A DNA stretch of 64,000 nucleotides from Brevundimonas subvibrioides ATCC 15264 (GTDB lineage: Bacteria; Pseudomonadota; Alphaproteobacteria; Caulobacterales; Caulobacteraceae), in the NCBI RefSeq assembly GCF_000144605.1, contig NC_014375.1:1178001-1242000 (forward strand), in the 5' to 3' direction. The translations under genes and the position numbers were made by a program. Positions 39,997 to 49,238 of this stretch are shown here, one piece after another (the stretch's first letter is position 1; the number at the start of each line of letters is the position of its first letter). The notes beneath the pieces were generated by a model. That model was not told where the DNA came from. It ran no database searches and saw nothing but the letters and a program-made list of their open reading frames with translations.

Positions 39997-41337
39997 ATGC
40001 GCAACCTGGTCGCCGCCGTCGAAGCCATCGATCCGCTGGTCGTCACCGGCAAGGTCGCGGGCGTGTCCGGGCTGCTGATCGAGGCCAAGGGCGGGCTCAG
40101 CCGGCTGGCCGTCGGGGCCCGGGCCGAGATCGGGCGGCGGGGGACGACGCCGCTGCCTGCCGAGGTCGTAGGCTTCCGCGATTCCAAGGCCCTGCTGATG
40201 CCGTTCGGGCCGGTCGAGGGCGTGGCCCCGGGGGCCGACATCCACATCATCGGCCAGGCGGCCGCCGTCTATCCGACCACGGCCTGGCTGGGCCGGATCA
40301 TCGACGCCTTCGGCCAGCCGATCGACGGCAAGGGACCGCTGCCCCAGGGGCCTGCCCCCTATCCGCTGCGCGCGGCTCCACCCGCGGCCCACTCGCGCGG
40401 CCGGGTGGGCGAAAGGCTGGATCTGGGCGTGCGGTCCATGGACGTCTTCACCACCACCTGCCGGGGCCAGCGGCTGGGCATCTTTGCGGGATCGGGCGTC
40501 GGAAAGTCCGTGTTGCTGTCGATGCTGGCGCGCCAGGCAACCTGCGATGCCGTGGTCGTCGGACTGATCGGCGAACGGGGCCGCGAGGTCCGCGAGTTCA
40601 TCGAGGAGACCCTGGGCGAGGAGGGGCTGCGGCGCGCCATCGTGGTCGTGGCGACCTCGGACGAGCCGGCGCTGAAGCGGCGCCAGGCGGCCTATATGAC
40701 CATGGCGATCTCGGAATACCTGCGCGATCAGGATCTGGAGGTGCTGTGCCTGATGGACTCGGTGACGCGTTTCGCCATGGCCCAGCGCGAGATCGGGCTG
40801 GCGGCGGGCGAACCGCCGACCACCAAGGGCTATACCCCGACCGTCTTTTCCGAACTGCCCAAGCTGCTGGAGCGGGCCGGCCCCGGTCCGATCCGGCCGG
40901 ATGGCACGACGGCGGCGCCGATCACGGCGATGTTCACCGTGCTGGTGGACGGCGGCGACCACGACGAGCCGATCGCCGATGCCGTGCGCGGGATCCTGGA
41001 CGGCCATATCGTGATGGATCGCAAGATCGCCGAGCGCGGCCGCTTCCCCGCCATCGACGTGCTGAAGTCCGTCAGCCGCACCCTGCCGGGCTGTCAGACG
41101 CCGCCGGAGCGCGAGCTGAACCGGCGGGCCCGCCAGTGCCTGAGCGCCTATTCCAGCATGGAGGAACTGATCAAGATCGGGGCCTACCGCGCCGGGGCCG
41201 ACCCCATCACCGACCGCGCCATCGCCCTCAATCCGGCGCTGGAAGCCTTCCTCGGCCAGGACAAGGACGACGTCACGCGGATGGCCGATTCCTTCAACCG
41301 GTTGGAAAGCATTCTGAACCAAGGTCTGCTGCAGTGA
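39997..41337 (+). CDS. fliI: Flagellar type III export ATPase FliI
   Basis: Powers flagellar protein export at the membrane. 446 residues, F1-like. Walker A is [16 protein letters not shown], then [56 protein letters not shown] half CtrA site lies about 30 bp upstream (39969-39974). fliJ follows after 13 bp. Confidence 0.96.
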   Translation: MRNLVAAVEAIDPLVVTGKVAGVSGLLIEAKGGLSRLAVGARAEIGRRGTTPLPAEVVGFRDSKALLMPFGPVEGVAPGADIHIIGQAAAVYPTTAWLGRIIDAFGQPIDGKGPLPQGPAPYPLRAAPPAAHSRGRVGERLDLGVRSMDVFTTTCRGQRLGIFAGSGVGKSVLLSMLARQATCDAVVVGLIGERGREVREFIEETLGEEGLRRAIVVVATSDEPALKRRQAAYMTMAISEYLRDQDLEVLCLMDSVTRFAMAQREIGLAAGEPPTTKGYTPTVFSELPKLLERAGPGPIRPDGTTAAPITAMFTVLVDGGDHDEPIADAVRGILDGHIVMDRKIAERGRFPAIDVLKSVSRTLPGCQTPPERELNRRARQCLSAYSSMEELIKIGAYRAGADPITDRAIALNPALEAFLGQDKDDVTRMADSFNRLESILNQGLLQ

Positions 41338-41350
41338 CCGGAGACTATCG

Positions 41351-41761
41351 ATGACCGCCTGGGCCCATTCCCTGATCCGTATCTCCAACTACGAGGTCGA
41401 GACGCTGCAGAAGCGCCTGGCCGAGATCACCTCCAAGAAGGCGTCGGCCGAGATGCGGCTGGCTGTGCTGGAGGCCGAGGCCGAGGTCGAGCGCGAGCGC
41501 GCCCGCATGGACGCCGAGGCCGGCATGATGCTGCAGGCCTATCTGGCCGGCTGGAAGGCCAGGAAGGGCGCCGCCGAGGGCGACCTGGTCACGCTGGACG
41601 CCGAGGAGGAGGGGGCTCGCGACGCCCTGACCGGCGCCTATTCCGAGCTGAAGAAATTCGAGCACGTCGCCGAGACTACCCGCCTCAACGCCCTCATCGC
41701 CGCCGGCAAGCGCGAGACGGCGGCGTTCGACGAGATGGGTCTGAGGAAGCGGGCCGGGTGA
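41351..41761 (+). CDS. fliJ: Flagellar export chaperone FliJ
   Basis: 136 residues, almost entirely coiled coil (EVETLQKRLAEITSKKASAEMR, then EAEVERERARMDAEAG), the FliJ form that contacts FliI and FlhA. Position directly after fliI supports the call. It shares GTGA with the start of the xylanase gene. Confidence 0.88.
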   Translation: MTAWAHSLIRISNYEVETLQKRLAEITSKKASAEMRLAVLEAEAEVERERARMDAEAGMMLQAYLAGWKARKGAAEGDLVTLDAEEEGARDALTGAYSELKKFEHVAETTRLNALIAAGKRETAAFDEMGLRKRAG

Positions 41762-42810
41762 TCGACCGGCGAGCCCTTCTCGCCTCCTCCCTCGCCCTGG
41801 CCGCCTGCGGGAAGACCGAGGCCGCGTCGGCGATCGACGCCACGCCCCTGAAATCCATCGCGCCTTTCCCCATCGGGACGGCCGCCATGAGCGGTCAGTT
41901 CGACGATCCGGCCTGGGTGACCCTGGCCCTGACGCACGTCTCCCAGCTCACGCCGGAGTGGGAGATGAAGATGGAGTACATCCTGTCGGAGACCGGCGAC
42001 TATCGCTGGGACGCCCCCGACCGGATCGCCGACTTCTGCACCGCCCATGAGCTTCGACTCTTCGGCACCACCCTGATCTGGTACTCCCAGGACAGTGCCT
42101 TCTTCCGGTCGCTGGACCCCGCGCGGTTCCGGCGCGAGTACGACCGCTATATCGCCGAGGTCGCCGGACGTTACCGCGGCCGGGCCACGGGCTGGGACGT
42201 CGTCAACGAGGCGGTGGCCGAGGACGGCAACGGCCTGCGGTCCTGCCTGTGGTCCGACGCCCTGGGGCAGGAAGGCTATATCGCCCGCGCGTTCGAGCAG
42301 GCGAAGATCGCCGATCCGGACGCGGTCCTGTTCCTGAACGACTACAATCTGGAGAACAATCCGGTGAAGGGCGCGACCTTCCTGCGGCTAATCGAGCGTC
42401 TGCTGAAGGCGGGCGTCCCCGTCGGCGGCATCGGCACCCAGTCGCACCTCGACATCGAGATCCCCGCCGACCAGACCCGCGCCTTTTTCCGCGAGGCCGC
42501 GCAGTTCGGCCTGCCGATCCATGTGTCGGAGCTGGACGCATCCCTGCGTGCTGAGGGCCGCATCGACACCCGCTCGCCCCGCCAGAAGATCGACCAGCAG
42601 ACCGCCCGCGTCACGGAACTGACCGAGGCCTTCGTGTCCCTGCCGCCGGCCCAGCGGTTCGCCTTCACCGTCTGGGGGATGCGCGACACCGACAGCTGGC
42701 TGCGGCGCGATGCGCGCGACGACGGCAAGGACAGCCCCCTGCTGTTCGATGCCGGCGGCCTGCCGAACCCGATGTTCGCCGCGGTGGCCGGGGCGATCCG
42801 GCCCGCCTAG
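41758..42810 (+). CDS. GH10 endo-1,4-beta-xylanase, lipoprotein
   Basis: Hydrolyses xylan chains. 350 residues with MIDRRALLASSLALAACGK at the start: a twin-arginine-like pair and a lipobox (LAAC). GH10 motifs: acid/base Glu in WDVVNEAVAED, nucleophile Glu in HVSELDAS, WEMKMEYI early and FTVWGMRDTDSW late. GTG start overlaps the fliJ stop (GTGA), so it is probably translated from the fliI-fliJ message. An odd partner for flagellar genes. Confidence 0.92.
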   Translation: MIDRRALLASSLALAACGKTEAASAIDATPLKSIAPFPIGTAAMSGQFDDPAWVTLALTHVSQLTPEWEMKMEYILSETGDYRWDAPDRIADFCTAHELRLFGTTLIWYSQDSAFFRSLDPARFRREYDRYIAEVAGRYRGRATGWDVVNEAVAEDGNGLRSCLWSDALGQEGYIARAFEQAKIADPDAVLFLNDYNLENNPVKGATFLRLIERLLKAGVPVGGIGTQSHLDIEIPADQTRAFFREAAQFGLPIHVSELDASLRAEGRIDTRSPRQKIDQQTARVTELTEAFVSLPPAQRFAFTVWGMRDTDSWLRRDARDDGKDSPLLFDAGGLPNPMFAAVAGAIRPA

Positions 42811-43379
42811 ATCACGGCCGTGACGAGGCCGAGTTCGACGGCCTCGGCGGCCTCGATGTACCAGTTCGCGGGCGCGCGGCGCTCCAGTTCCTCGAGGCTC
42901 ACCGACGACCCGACGATCAGGTTCTGGAACCCCTCGCGCTGGATCTGGATGGAATGTTCCAGCTCGTGCAGCATGGCCGTCACCGTGGCGACGCAGCTGG
43001 TCAGCGGGCCCTTGATGTCGAGGATCTTGTCCATCTTGCGCTCGTGGATCATCAACCGCGTGCCGCGGGTCAGATACCGGTTTTCCGGGGCGAAGAAGCT
43101 CATCAGCGTCGCGCCCGCCGAATAGACGATGGCCTTGCCCAGGAAGACGAACCGGCGCTCCTGGTTCATGTCCGACTGGAAGCGGATGTCCTCGCCCATC
43201 ATCCGCGCGACCTCCGGATCCCCGCCCAGGGTCGACAGCTCCACGACGATCAGCCCCGTGGCCGGTGCCTGGTCCAGCTGCGCGCGGAAGTTCCAGTACA
43301 TGGCGTAGTCGACGTCTCCGCCCAGCAGGATGGCGGGCCGGGCGAAGTCGCGGGCGGTCAGGTCGGGCATGGGCGGCAT
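42807..43379 (-). CDS. ClpP-like serine peptidase family protein
   Basis: About 190 residues of ClpP/crotonase fold. IVVELSTLGGDPEVARMMGEDI is the ClpP-like strand-helix, VYSAGATLMSFF carries the likely catalytic Ser, TRLMIHERKM the His. The third triad position appears to be Asn (PANWYIEAAEAVELGL) where ClpP has Asp. No signal peptide. Convergent with the xylanase gene, stops overlapping by 4 bp. Start ATG at 43379 or 43370. Confidence 0.82.
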   Translation of the reverse strand: MPPMPDLTARDFARPAILLGGDVDYAMYWNFRAQLDQAPATGLIVVELSTLGGDPEVARMMGEDIRFQSDMNQERRFVFLGKAIVYSAGATLMSFFAPENRYLTRGTRLMIHERKMDKILDIKGPLTSCVATVTAMLHELEHSIQIQREGFQNLIVGSSVSLEELERRAPANWYIEAAEAVELGLVTAVI

Positions 43380-43504
43380 CAAAGTGGCTGTGGGCTGCTG
43401 TCAGCGCGGGCCGGGCCGGGCGGTTCCGTGCTGCGACACCTTTTCACCCCATTTTTCAATGGTCTCGCTTGAAGGTTGCGCGCGGGCGTCGCATCTCAGG
43501 CGCG

Positions 43505-43675
43505 ATGATCGACAAGGACCAGAAGAACGCCATTCTCGCCGCCGAGGCCGAGTTCGAGCGCAAGGAAAACCTCGCCCGGGCCCTGGCCGAGTCGGGTGTC
43601 ACCCTGATCGGCAAGATCACCAGCGGGCCGCCGGTCGGCCGCGCGCCCGAGGCGCTCGTAACCGACGGCGAGTGA
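43505..43675 (+). CDS. Small protein of 56 residues, unknown function
   Basis: ATG at 43505 to TGA 43673-43675. Sequence is a charged helix (KDQKNAILAAEAEFERKENLARALAESG) and a short strand-turn tail (VTLIGKITSGPPVGRAPEALV). Cytosolic. No family recognised. Confidence 0.6.
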   Translation: MIDKDQKNAILAAEAEFERKENLARALAESGVTLIGKITSGPPVGRAPEALVTDGE

Positions 43676-43773
43676 GCGGAGGGACGCGCCTGGACGCGGG
43701 CATTGCGCCTGAAGCGTCGTCTCATCATCTCTGACAGGCGGACCGGGCCAATCGGCCTGCGAAGGGAGCGATC

Positions 43774-44412
43774 ATGATGAAGGCGCTTGTGGGGATGGGG
43801 GCGGCCCTGATGTCGGCCGCCTGCTCAACGGTGGGTGTGCGCACCGGGACGGAGGAACCGTCGTACCAGGTGGTGAGCCGCGTCGACGATCTGGAGGTTC
43901 GGCGCTACGGCGACAGGATCGCGGCCCAGACGGTCGTCTCCGGCGACGACGGCGCAGCCCGCAATCGCGGCTTCCAGAGGCTGGCCGGATATATCTTCGG
44001 CGGCAATGCGACCCGGGCCTCGATCGCCATGACGGCCCCGGTCGCCCAGGCCAGTGCGCCCGGCTCGGAAAAGATCGCCATGACCGCCCCTGTGGCCCAG
44101 ATGCCGGCCGGACCGGATCGCTGGACCATTCAGTTCTTCATGCCGGCAGAATACGCGCTGGCCGATCTGCCCGTTCCCAATGACCCGACGGTGCAACTGG
44201 TCGCGGTTCCCGGAGAGACCTTCGCCGTGCTGCGCTTCAGCGGCGTGGGATCGACCGGCGCGGTTGAGGCCCACAAGCAGACTCTGATGACACAGCTGGC
44301 ACCGGGCCCGTGGCGGGCGGTCGCCGAACCGGTCGTCTGGTTCTACGACCCGCCCTGGACGCTGCCGCCGCTCCGGCGCAACGAGGTGGCCGTCAGGGTC
44401 GAGCCCAGATAG
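43774..44412 (+). CDS. SOUL/HBP family haem-binding-like lipoprotein
   Basis: 212 residues. Lipobox SAAC at residue 17. Family pattern: YQVVSRVDDLEVRRYGDRIAAQT, FQRLAGYIFGGN, KIAMTAPVAQ and FFMPAEYALADLPVPNDP. The KIAMTAPV motif is duplicated (ASIAMTAPVAQ then KIAMTAPVAQ). Likely periplasm-facing. ATG with GAAGGGAG upstream. Confidence 0.88.
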   Translation: MMKALVGMGAALMSAACSTVGVRTGTEEPSYQVVSRVDDLEVRRYGDRIAAQTVVSGDDGAARNRGFQRLAGYIFGGNATRASIAMTAPVAQASAPGSEKIAMTAPVAQMPAGPDRWTIQFFMPAEYALADLPVPNDPTVQLVAVPGETFAVLRFSGVGSTGAVEAHKQTLMTQLAPGPWRAVAEPVVWFYDPPWTLPPLRRNEVAVRVEPR

Positions 44413-44442
44413 GCCATCTCCGGACGCCGGGATCGCGAACAG

Positions 44443-44472
44443 CAAAACGCCCGCCGGTTTCCCGGCGGGCGT
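44443..44472 (-). terminator. Rho-independent terminator after ctrA
   Basis: Perfect 11-bp stem (44447-44457 with 44462-44472), 4-nt loop; on the - strand followed by TTTTG. It lies 27 bp downstream of the ctrA stop. Confidence 0.85.
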
Positions 44473-44498
44473 CTGAATGTCTAGCCGTCCTCGCCCTT

Positions 44499-45212
<714 letters not shown>

Positions 45213-45254
45213 TCGAGCCCCTCCAGGCTAAGCTTGACCATTTGGCCCGGTTTA

Positions 45255-45314
45255 ACAGTTCCGGGTAACCTTGTTCGAGAGTTAACCGGCCAAAACCTTA
45301 AGAACCGTTAACAG
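45255..45314. promoter_or_regulatory. Probable CtrA-binding region upstream of ctrA
   Basis: Four TTAA words lie in 60 bp, including TTAA-N6-TTAAC near the right end and TTAAC near the left. The CtrA consensus is TTAA-N7-TTAA, so spacing is off by one base; autoregulation is likely by analogy with Caulobacter. Confidence 0.5.
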
Positions 45315-45328
45315 CACCCCATGAAGGC

Positions 45329-45459
45329 GAATCTAGGCTGATTTGCGATTCGGCGTCGAGAGTCCGCGAGTCAACGATTCGAATTATTTTGGAAGGGTTC
45401 GATGCCCGCCGGACCCTGCGACCGATCCTGACGTAACGTAGGACTAAGTTCCTAGATTC
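45329..45459. promoter_or_regulatory. Cluster of six GANTC (CcrM) sites between ctrA and its divergent neighbour
   Basis: GANTC occurs at 45329, 45347, 45360, 45368, 45376 and 45455 (first bases). Five lie within 52 bp. In Caulobacter a single GANTC at ctrA P1 couples transcription to replication-fork passage. Confidence 0.7.
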
Positions 45460-45499
45460 GGAAGGGTGGCCATACCCTGACCAGGCAGGGGAGATCATC

Positions 45500-45877
45500 A
45501 TGCGGAGCGGGTATCGCGTCGTCGTGTCGGAGCAGGACCGCAAGCGGGCCGATCTGGTCATCCAGATCGTCGCCCTGCGGTTCGGGGTGCCCGTGGCGGC
45601 GATCACCCACGAGACGCGGCCGGCGCCCAAGGCCCTTCGGGCGCGTCGCGTGGCGATGTACCTGGCCTATGTGTCGTTCGGCTGGGCGCAGGAGCGGGTC
45701 GGGCATGTCTTCGCGGTCAACCGCCAGACCGCCTCGACGGCCTGTCGCCGGATCGAGGACGCGCGGGACAACGCCGAACTGAATGCCCTGCTCGACGAGC
45801 TGGAGGGGGCCATCCACGCCATCGTGGGCGAGCCGGAGCCCGACACGGACGCACCGGGCGCGACGGTGGCGGCATGA
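45500..45877 (+). CDS. DnaA domain IV-like DNA-binding protein
   Basis: 125 residues. Residues 15-95 look like the C-terminal DNA-binding domain of DnaA: LVIQIVALRFGVPVAAI, then RARRVAMYLAYVSFGWAQERVGHVFAVNRQTASTACRRIED. The DHSTV element that contacts DnaA boxes is changed to NRQTAS. There is no AAA+ domain. ATG start. Divergent from ctrA, 287 bp between starts. Overlaps the next gene by ATGA. Confidence 0.85.
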   Translation: MRSGYRVVVSEQDRKRADLVIQIVALRFGVPVAAITHETRPAPKALRARRVAMYLAYVSFGWAQERVGHVFAVNRQTASTACRRIEDARDNAELNALLDELEGAIHAIVGEPEPDTDAPGATVAA

Positions 45878-46620
45878 GCGGCGGGCGTCAGGAGACGGTC
45901 TCCGGGGACTCGGCTCTGGTGGCGCGGGCCCGGCGGATCCTCGCCCGGCCCGGGGCCTGGCTGGGCGAGATCGCGCCCGGTCGATACGGGCTGCGGCTGA
46001 CGGCGGATCGCCGGACGCGGCCGATCCTGATGCTGGAGGAAGCCGCCTTCCGGGCTCTGGTCGAGGTCCCGGGCCTGCGTGCGCGTCCGGGCGGCGGCTG
46101 GACCGCGCGACGGGTGCAGGCCGCCCCGACCCCCGCCCCGCCGGCGGTGCCCGGCCGGATCGTGGGCGAACGCGCCGTGATGGCGACGGACGGTCGCCTG
46201 CTGACCTTCCGGGCGAACCTCACCGAAAGCCCCATCGCCTGGCTGGCGCGGCGCAAGGATTCGGAGGGCCGGCCCTGGCTGTCTCCGGCCGAGCTGGCGG
46301 CGGCCCTGCGCCTGAGGGCGGACGCGGAACTGGCGAGATCGGGCCCGTCGCTGACCATGCGATGGGACGCCCTGCCGCGCGCGCGCGGGGGCTCGGCGGC
46401 GAGGATGGAGCCCGGCGACCGCGTCCTGGCGGCCGGCGGCCGCGTGGCCCGGGCGCTGGACGCCTGCGGGCCCCGCTGCCGCGCCTTCGTCGAACAGGCC
46501 TGTATCCACGACACGGCGCTGCAGGCGGCCGAACGCGCGCTGGGCGTGCCGCGGCGGGAAGGCAAGTGGCTGCTGAAGGCGGGTCTGCAGGCGCTGGCGA
46601 AGCACTACGGGATCGGGTGA
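45874..46620 (+). CDS. DUF6456 family protein
   Basis: 248 residues. The C-terminal half carries the DUF6456 pattern: NLTESPIAWLARRKDSEG, LRLRADAELARSGPSLTMRWD and LLKAGLQALAKHYG. The N-terminal half is a basic domain that may bind nucleic acid. Alphaproteobacteria-specific, function unknown. ATGA overlap with the DnaA-like gene suggests a shared role. Confidence 0.82.
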   Translation: MSGGRQETVSGDSALVARARRILARPGAWLGEIAPGRYGLRLTADRRTRPILMLEEAAFRALVEVPGLRARPGGGWTARRVQAAPTPAPPAVPGRIVGERAVMATDGRLLTFRANLTESPIAWLARRKDSEGRPWLSPAELAAALRLRADAELARSGPSLTMRWDALPRARGGSAARMEPGDRVLAAGGRVARALDACGPRCRAFVEQACIHDTALQAAERALGVPRREGKWLLKAGLQALAKHYGIG

Positions 46621-46733
46621 CGCCGCCGCTCTGTCGGCCTCCGCACCGACAGGTTTCGACGGTTGCGCCTGACGGCCTGGAGTGGTCTGCCGATCCTGGC
46701 TGCTCTTTCAACGCTGAACCGAAGGCCCGCCCC

Positions 46734-47156
46734 ATGAAGTCCGCCGTCGTTGCACTTCTCATTGTCGCGGCCGGAGCCTCCGCGTCCGCATGCGGACAGG
46801 CCGATCAGACGGCTGACCCGTCGTCGGCAGGATCGGCGCAGGTCGCCCCGGCAAACGAGGTCGACGCCGCGTCGCCGGGCCAGGCCCAAGAGATGGAAGA
46901 GATTCAGCAGCAGGAGCTGGCGGCCCAGAGGGCGCGCGCGGCCGCCGATCCCGTGGCCGGCGTGATCGAGCGCGCCGAAATCTGCATCCATTTTGGCGGC
47001 GAGGAGCCCTTCGACGACGCACGCCGGGCCCAGATCGACCAGGCGTTCGAAGACAACCGGTGCGACACGGTCGTCGCCGATGGCGACGCGCTGAAAGCCC
47101 GGCGCCCGCAGGATGCCGCCAGGATCGAGGCGGCGATCGCGGACCTGGGGCCCTAG
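46734..47156 (+). CDS. Small lipoprotein of unknown function
   Basis: 140 residues. MKSAVVALLIVAAGASASACGQ gives a lipobox-like end at Cys20. A Gln/Glu-rich helix (QEMEEIQQQELAAQRARAAA) and a domain with two cysteines (EICIHFGGEEPF, NRCDTVVADG) follow. Probably periplasmic. Stop overlaps the convergent DUF2336 stop by 4 bp. Confidence 0.72.
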   Translation: MKSAVVALLIVAAGASASACGQADQTADPSSAGSAQVAPANEVDAASPGQAQEMEEIQQQELAAQRARAAADPVAGVIERAEICIHFGGEEPFDDARRAQIDQAFEDNRCDTVVADGDALKARRPQDAARIEAAIADLGP

Positions 47157-48268
47157 GCCGCCGCCGAGCCGCGACGCATGCGCCAGAACCGCAGGGTCCG
47201 CATGGCGGCCTCGCGGGTCAGGTCGGCGTAGAGTTTGGCATAGCCGTGGGCCTTGCCCATGGCATTATCCTCGGACCCCAGAATGACCACGGCGAAAGTC
47301 AGGAACAGGGCGCGGTCCAGGTCTGCCGCCTTGCAGATGACCGACAGGGCGTCCAGCTCGCGGCGCTCGACGATCTGGCTGGCGGTATGGAAATCCACAT
47401 CGGCCAGCTGGGCCAGGGCGATCAGGAAGGACGTCCTGGAGCCGGAGCGCAGGAAGCGGGCCAGCATGGTCGGCGTCAGCTGGTTGGCGGCCTTCAGCTC
47501 CTCGACATAGGCCAGGCATTCCGAATAGTCGGCGGGCAGGGCCCCGTCGTTGGACGCGACCCGGGCGCGACCGGCGGCCAGGGCGCTCTCCAGCAGCACC
47601 GGGTCCATGGCGGCATTCTGTTCCAGGATGCGCTGACGCAAACGCGCCTCGACCACGAAATACATGTCGTTCAGCAGGTCGGCCGGCAGGGCCTGACGCT
47701 CGACCGTGGGGGCGTGCAGCGCGGGGTTCGACTTCGCCCGCTCGACGGCGGTCTCCGACGCCGCGCGCGACAGGATGGCGCCGTCGTTCCGCAGCAGGGT
47801 GCCCAGGGTCACGTCGTCGCCGCGTTCGACGATGACGTCGGACACGGCCTCGGACACGCTGGCGCGTTCGGAGACGGCGCGCAGATGGCCCTGTCCCTTG
47901 GAGCGCACGACGCCCAGCAGGTCGTCGTCGGTCAGGACGGTGGACGCGCGCAGCACCGCGTCGGCCACGGCGACCTCGTCATTGGCCAGTCGCCGGATCA
48001 GACCGCGCGGCGCGTCGGGCGACAGGGCGAACCGGGCCGACAGTTCGGCGCGGACGGCGGTCTCCATCTCGGCGGTCAGGTCGGTCAGGACGGAATCGTA
48101 CAGGGCGTCCTCGCCCGCCGTGCGGACGGCGCCCCCGAAGAAATGGTCGGTCAGTTCGCGCAGGAGGGCGCGGCGCTTTTCGCTGGACGTCTCCTGCGCC
48201 AGGGCGATCAGGTCAGGCAGGCGCGAGCCGATATCGGCGGGAGCGGGCGGGGTCAGGGTCTCGCTCAT
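47153..48268 (-). CDS. DUF2336 family protein (second of two in the window)
   Basis: 371 residues. RALLRELTDHFFGGAVRTAGEDALYDSVL, RLANDEVAVADAVLRAS, LLNDMYFVVEARLRQRIL and IALAQLADVDFHTASQIV match DUF2336, helical repeats, cytosolic. Start overlaps the stop of an upstream exported protein gene (4 bp), so the two may be coupled. Function unknown. Confidence 0.85.
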   Translation of the reverse strand: MSETLTPPAPADIGSRLPDLIALAQETSSEKRRALLRELTDHFFGGAVRTAGEDALYDSVLTDLTAEMETAVRAELSARFALSPDAPRGLIRRLANDEVAVADAVLRASTVLTDDDLLGVVRSKGQGHLRAVSERASVSEAVSDVIVERGDDVTLGTLLRNDGAILSRAASETAVERAKSNPALHAPTVERQALPADLLNDMYFVVEARLRQRILEQNAAMDPVLLESALAAGRARVASNDGALPADYSECLAYVEELKAANQLTPTMLARFLRSGSRTSFLIALAQLADVDFHTASQIVERRELDALSVICKAADLDRALFLTFAVVILGSEDNAMGKAHGYAKLYADLTREAAMRTLRFWRMRRGSAAA

Positions 48269-49161
48269 GGGCGTTCGGGATCGTCGCTGCGGACGGGCGC
48301 GCGCAGGCGGCCCTGGGCGTCGCGCTGGGGCACCTGGGTCTCCGGCGGTTCGGCCAGATCCAGCGCAACACTGTCGAAGAAGACGGCTTCGGGCAGGGGC
48401 GTGCGGTCGGGCGTGCGGCCGGCGTCGCGGTGGACCGAATAGTAGCGGCTGCTCTGCTGGCCCGGCTGGGCCTCCGTCGGCGCGGCGGCCTCGGCATAGA
48501 CCTGGGGCGCGGGCTGGGCGGCCCCGACAGCCGGTGGGGTGGGGCCTTGCGGCCGCAGGCGGAAGATCAGGGCGTCGGCGCGCGGGGCCATGGGATCGGC
48601 GACGGTGGCCGGCGCGGGCTGGACGGGCACAGCCGCGGTCATCGGCGGGGCGTCGGCGTCGGACATGAAGTCCGCCGCCTGGAGCCGGCGGGGGGATGGT
48701 GGCGGGCTCGGCTGGGCCGCCACGACCGGGGCCGGAGCCATGACCGGAGGCAGGGCAGGGGCCATGACGGGGGCTGTCATCTCGCGGGTATAGGCCAGGG
48801 GATCGGGCGATCCGGGGGCGAAGCCGGACACCGGCTGCGGACCCAGCCAGGCGCTGGCGGGGGTCAGGCCGCGCGAGGCGGGCTGGAACGTGGGCGCGGG
48901 CTGCATCATTGGACGCGAGACCGCCTGGCTGGGGGCCACACGGCGCGGGATCATGCCGCTGCGGGCCTGGGCCTGGGCCTGCGCCTGGGCCTCGACAGCG
49001 GCACCGGCGGCGACATCGGCGGGGGTGGTGTTGGCGGGGCGACCGGCCCAGGACATGTAGCGCGGACCTGCGGCCGTCTGGGCCTGTGCGGCAGCGGCCA
49101 GCCCGCAGGCGACAGCGGCGGTCGACAGCAGGATCACGGCTTTTGATGCGCGGGTCGACAA
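48265..49161 (-). CDS. Exported Pro/Ala-rich protein of unknown function
   Basis: 298 residues. Signal peptide (VILLSTAAVACGLAAAAQAQ). The body is low complexity, with an AQ dipeptide run (EAQAQAQAQAR, residues 57-67) and Pro-rich stretches (APALPPVMAPAPVVAAQPSPPPSP cut short here). ADALIFRLRPQG near 195 is the only ordered-looking part. Possibly a cell-envelope linker. No family recognised. Confidence 0.7.
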   Translation of the reverse strand: MSTRASKAVILLSTAAVACGLAAAAQAQTAAGPRYMSWAGRPANTTPADVAAGAAVEAQAQAQAQARSGMIPRRVAPSQAVSRPMMQPAPTFQPASRGLTPASAWLGPQPVSGFAPGSPDPLAYTREMTAPVMAPALPPVMAPAPVVAAQPSPPPSPRRLQAADFMSDADAPPMTAAVPVQPAPATVADPMAPRADALIFRLRPQGPTPPAVGAAQPAPQVYAEAAAPTEAQPGQQSSRYYSVHRDAGRTPDRTPLPEAVFFDSVALDLAEPPETQVPQRDAQGRLRAPVRSDDPERP

Positions 49162-49238
49162 GGGCGCGGCTCCGGTGGATCGTTCCGGCGAAGCCTAGGT
49201 CGGCGCGGCTTAACCCCGCGCTAACGCCCGATAAAGGT

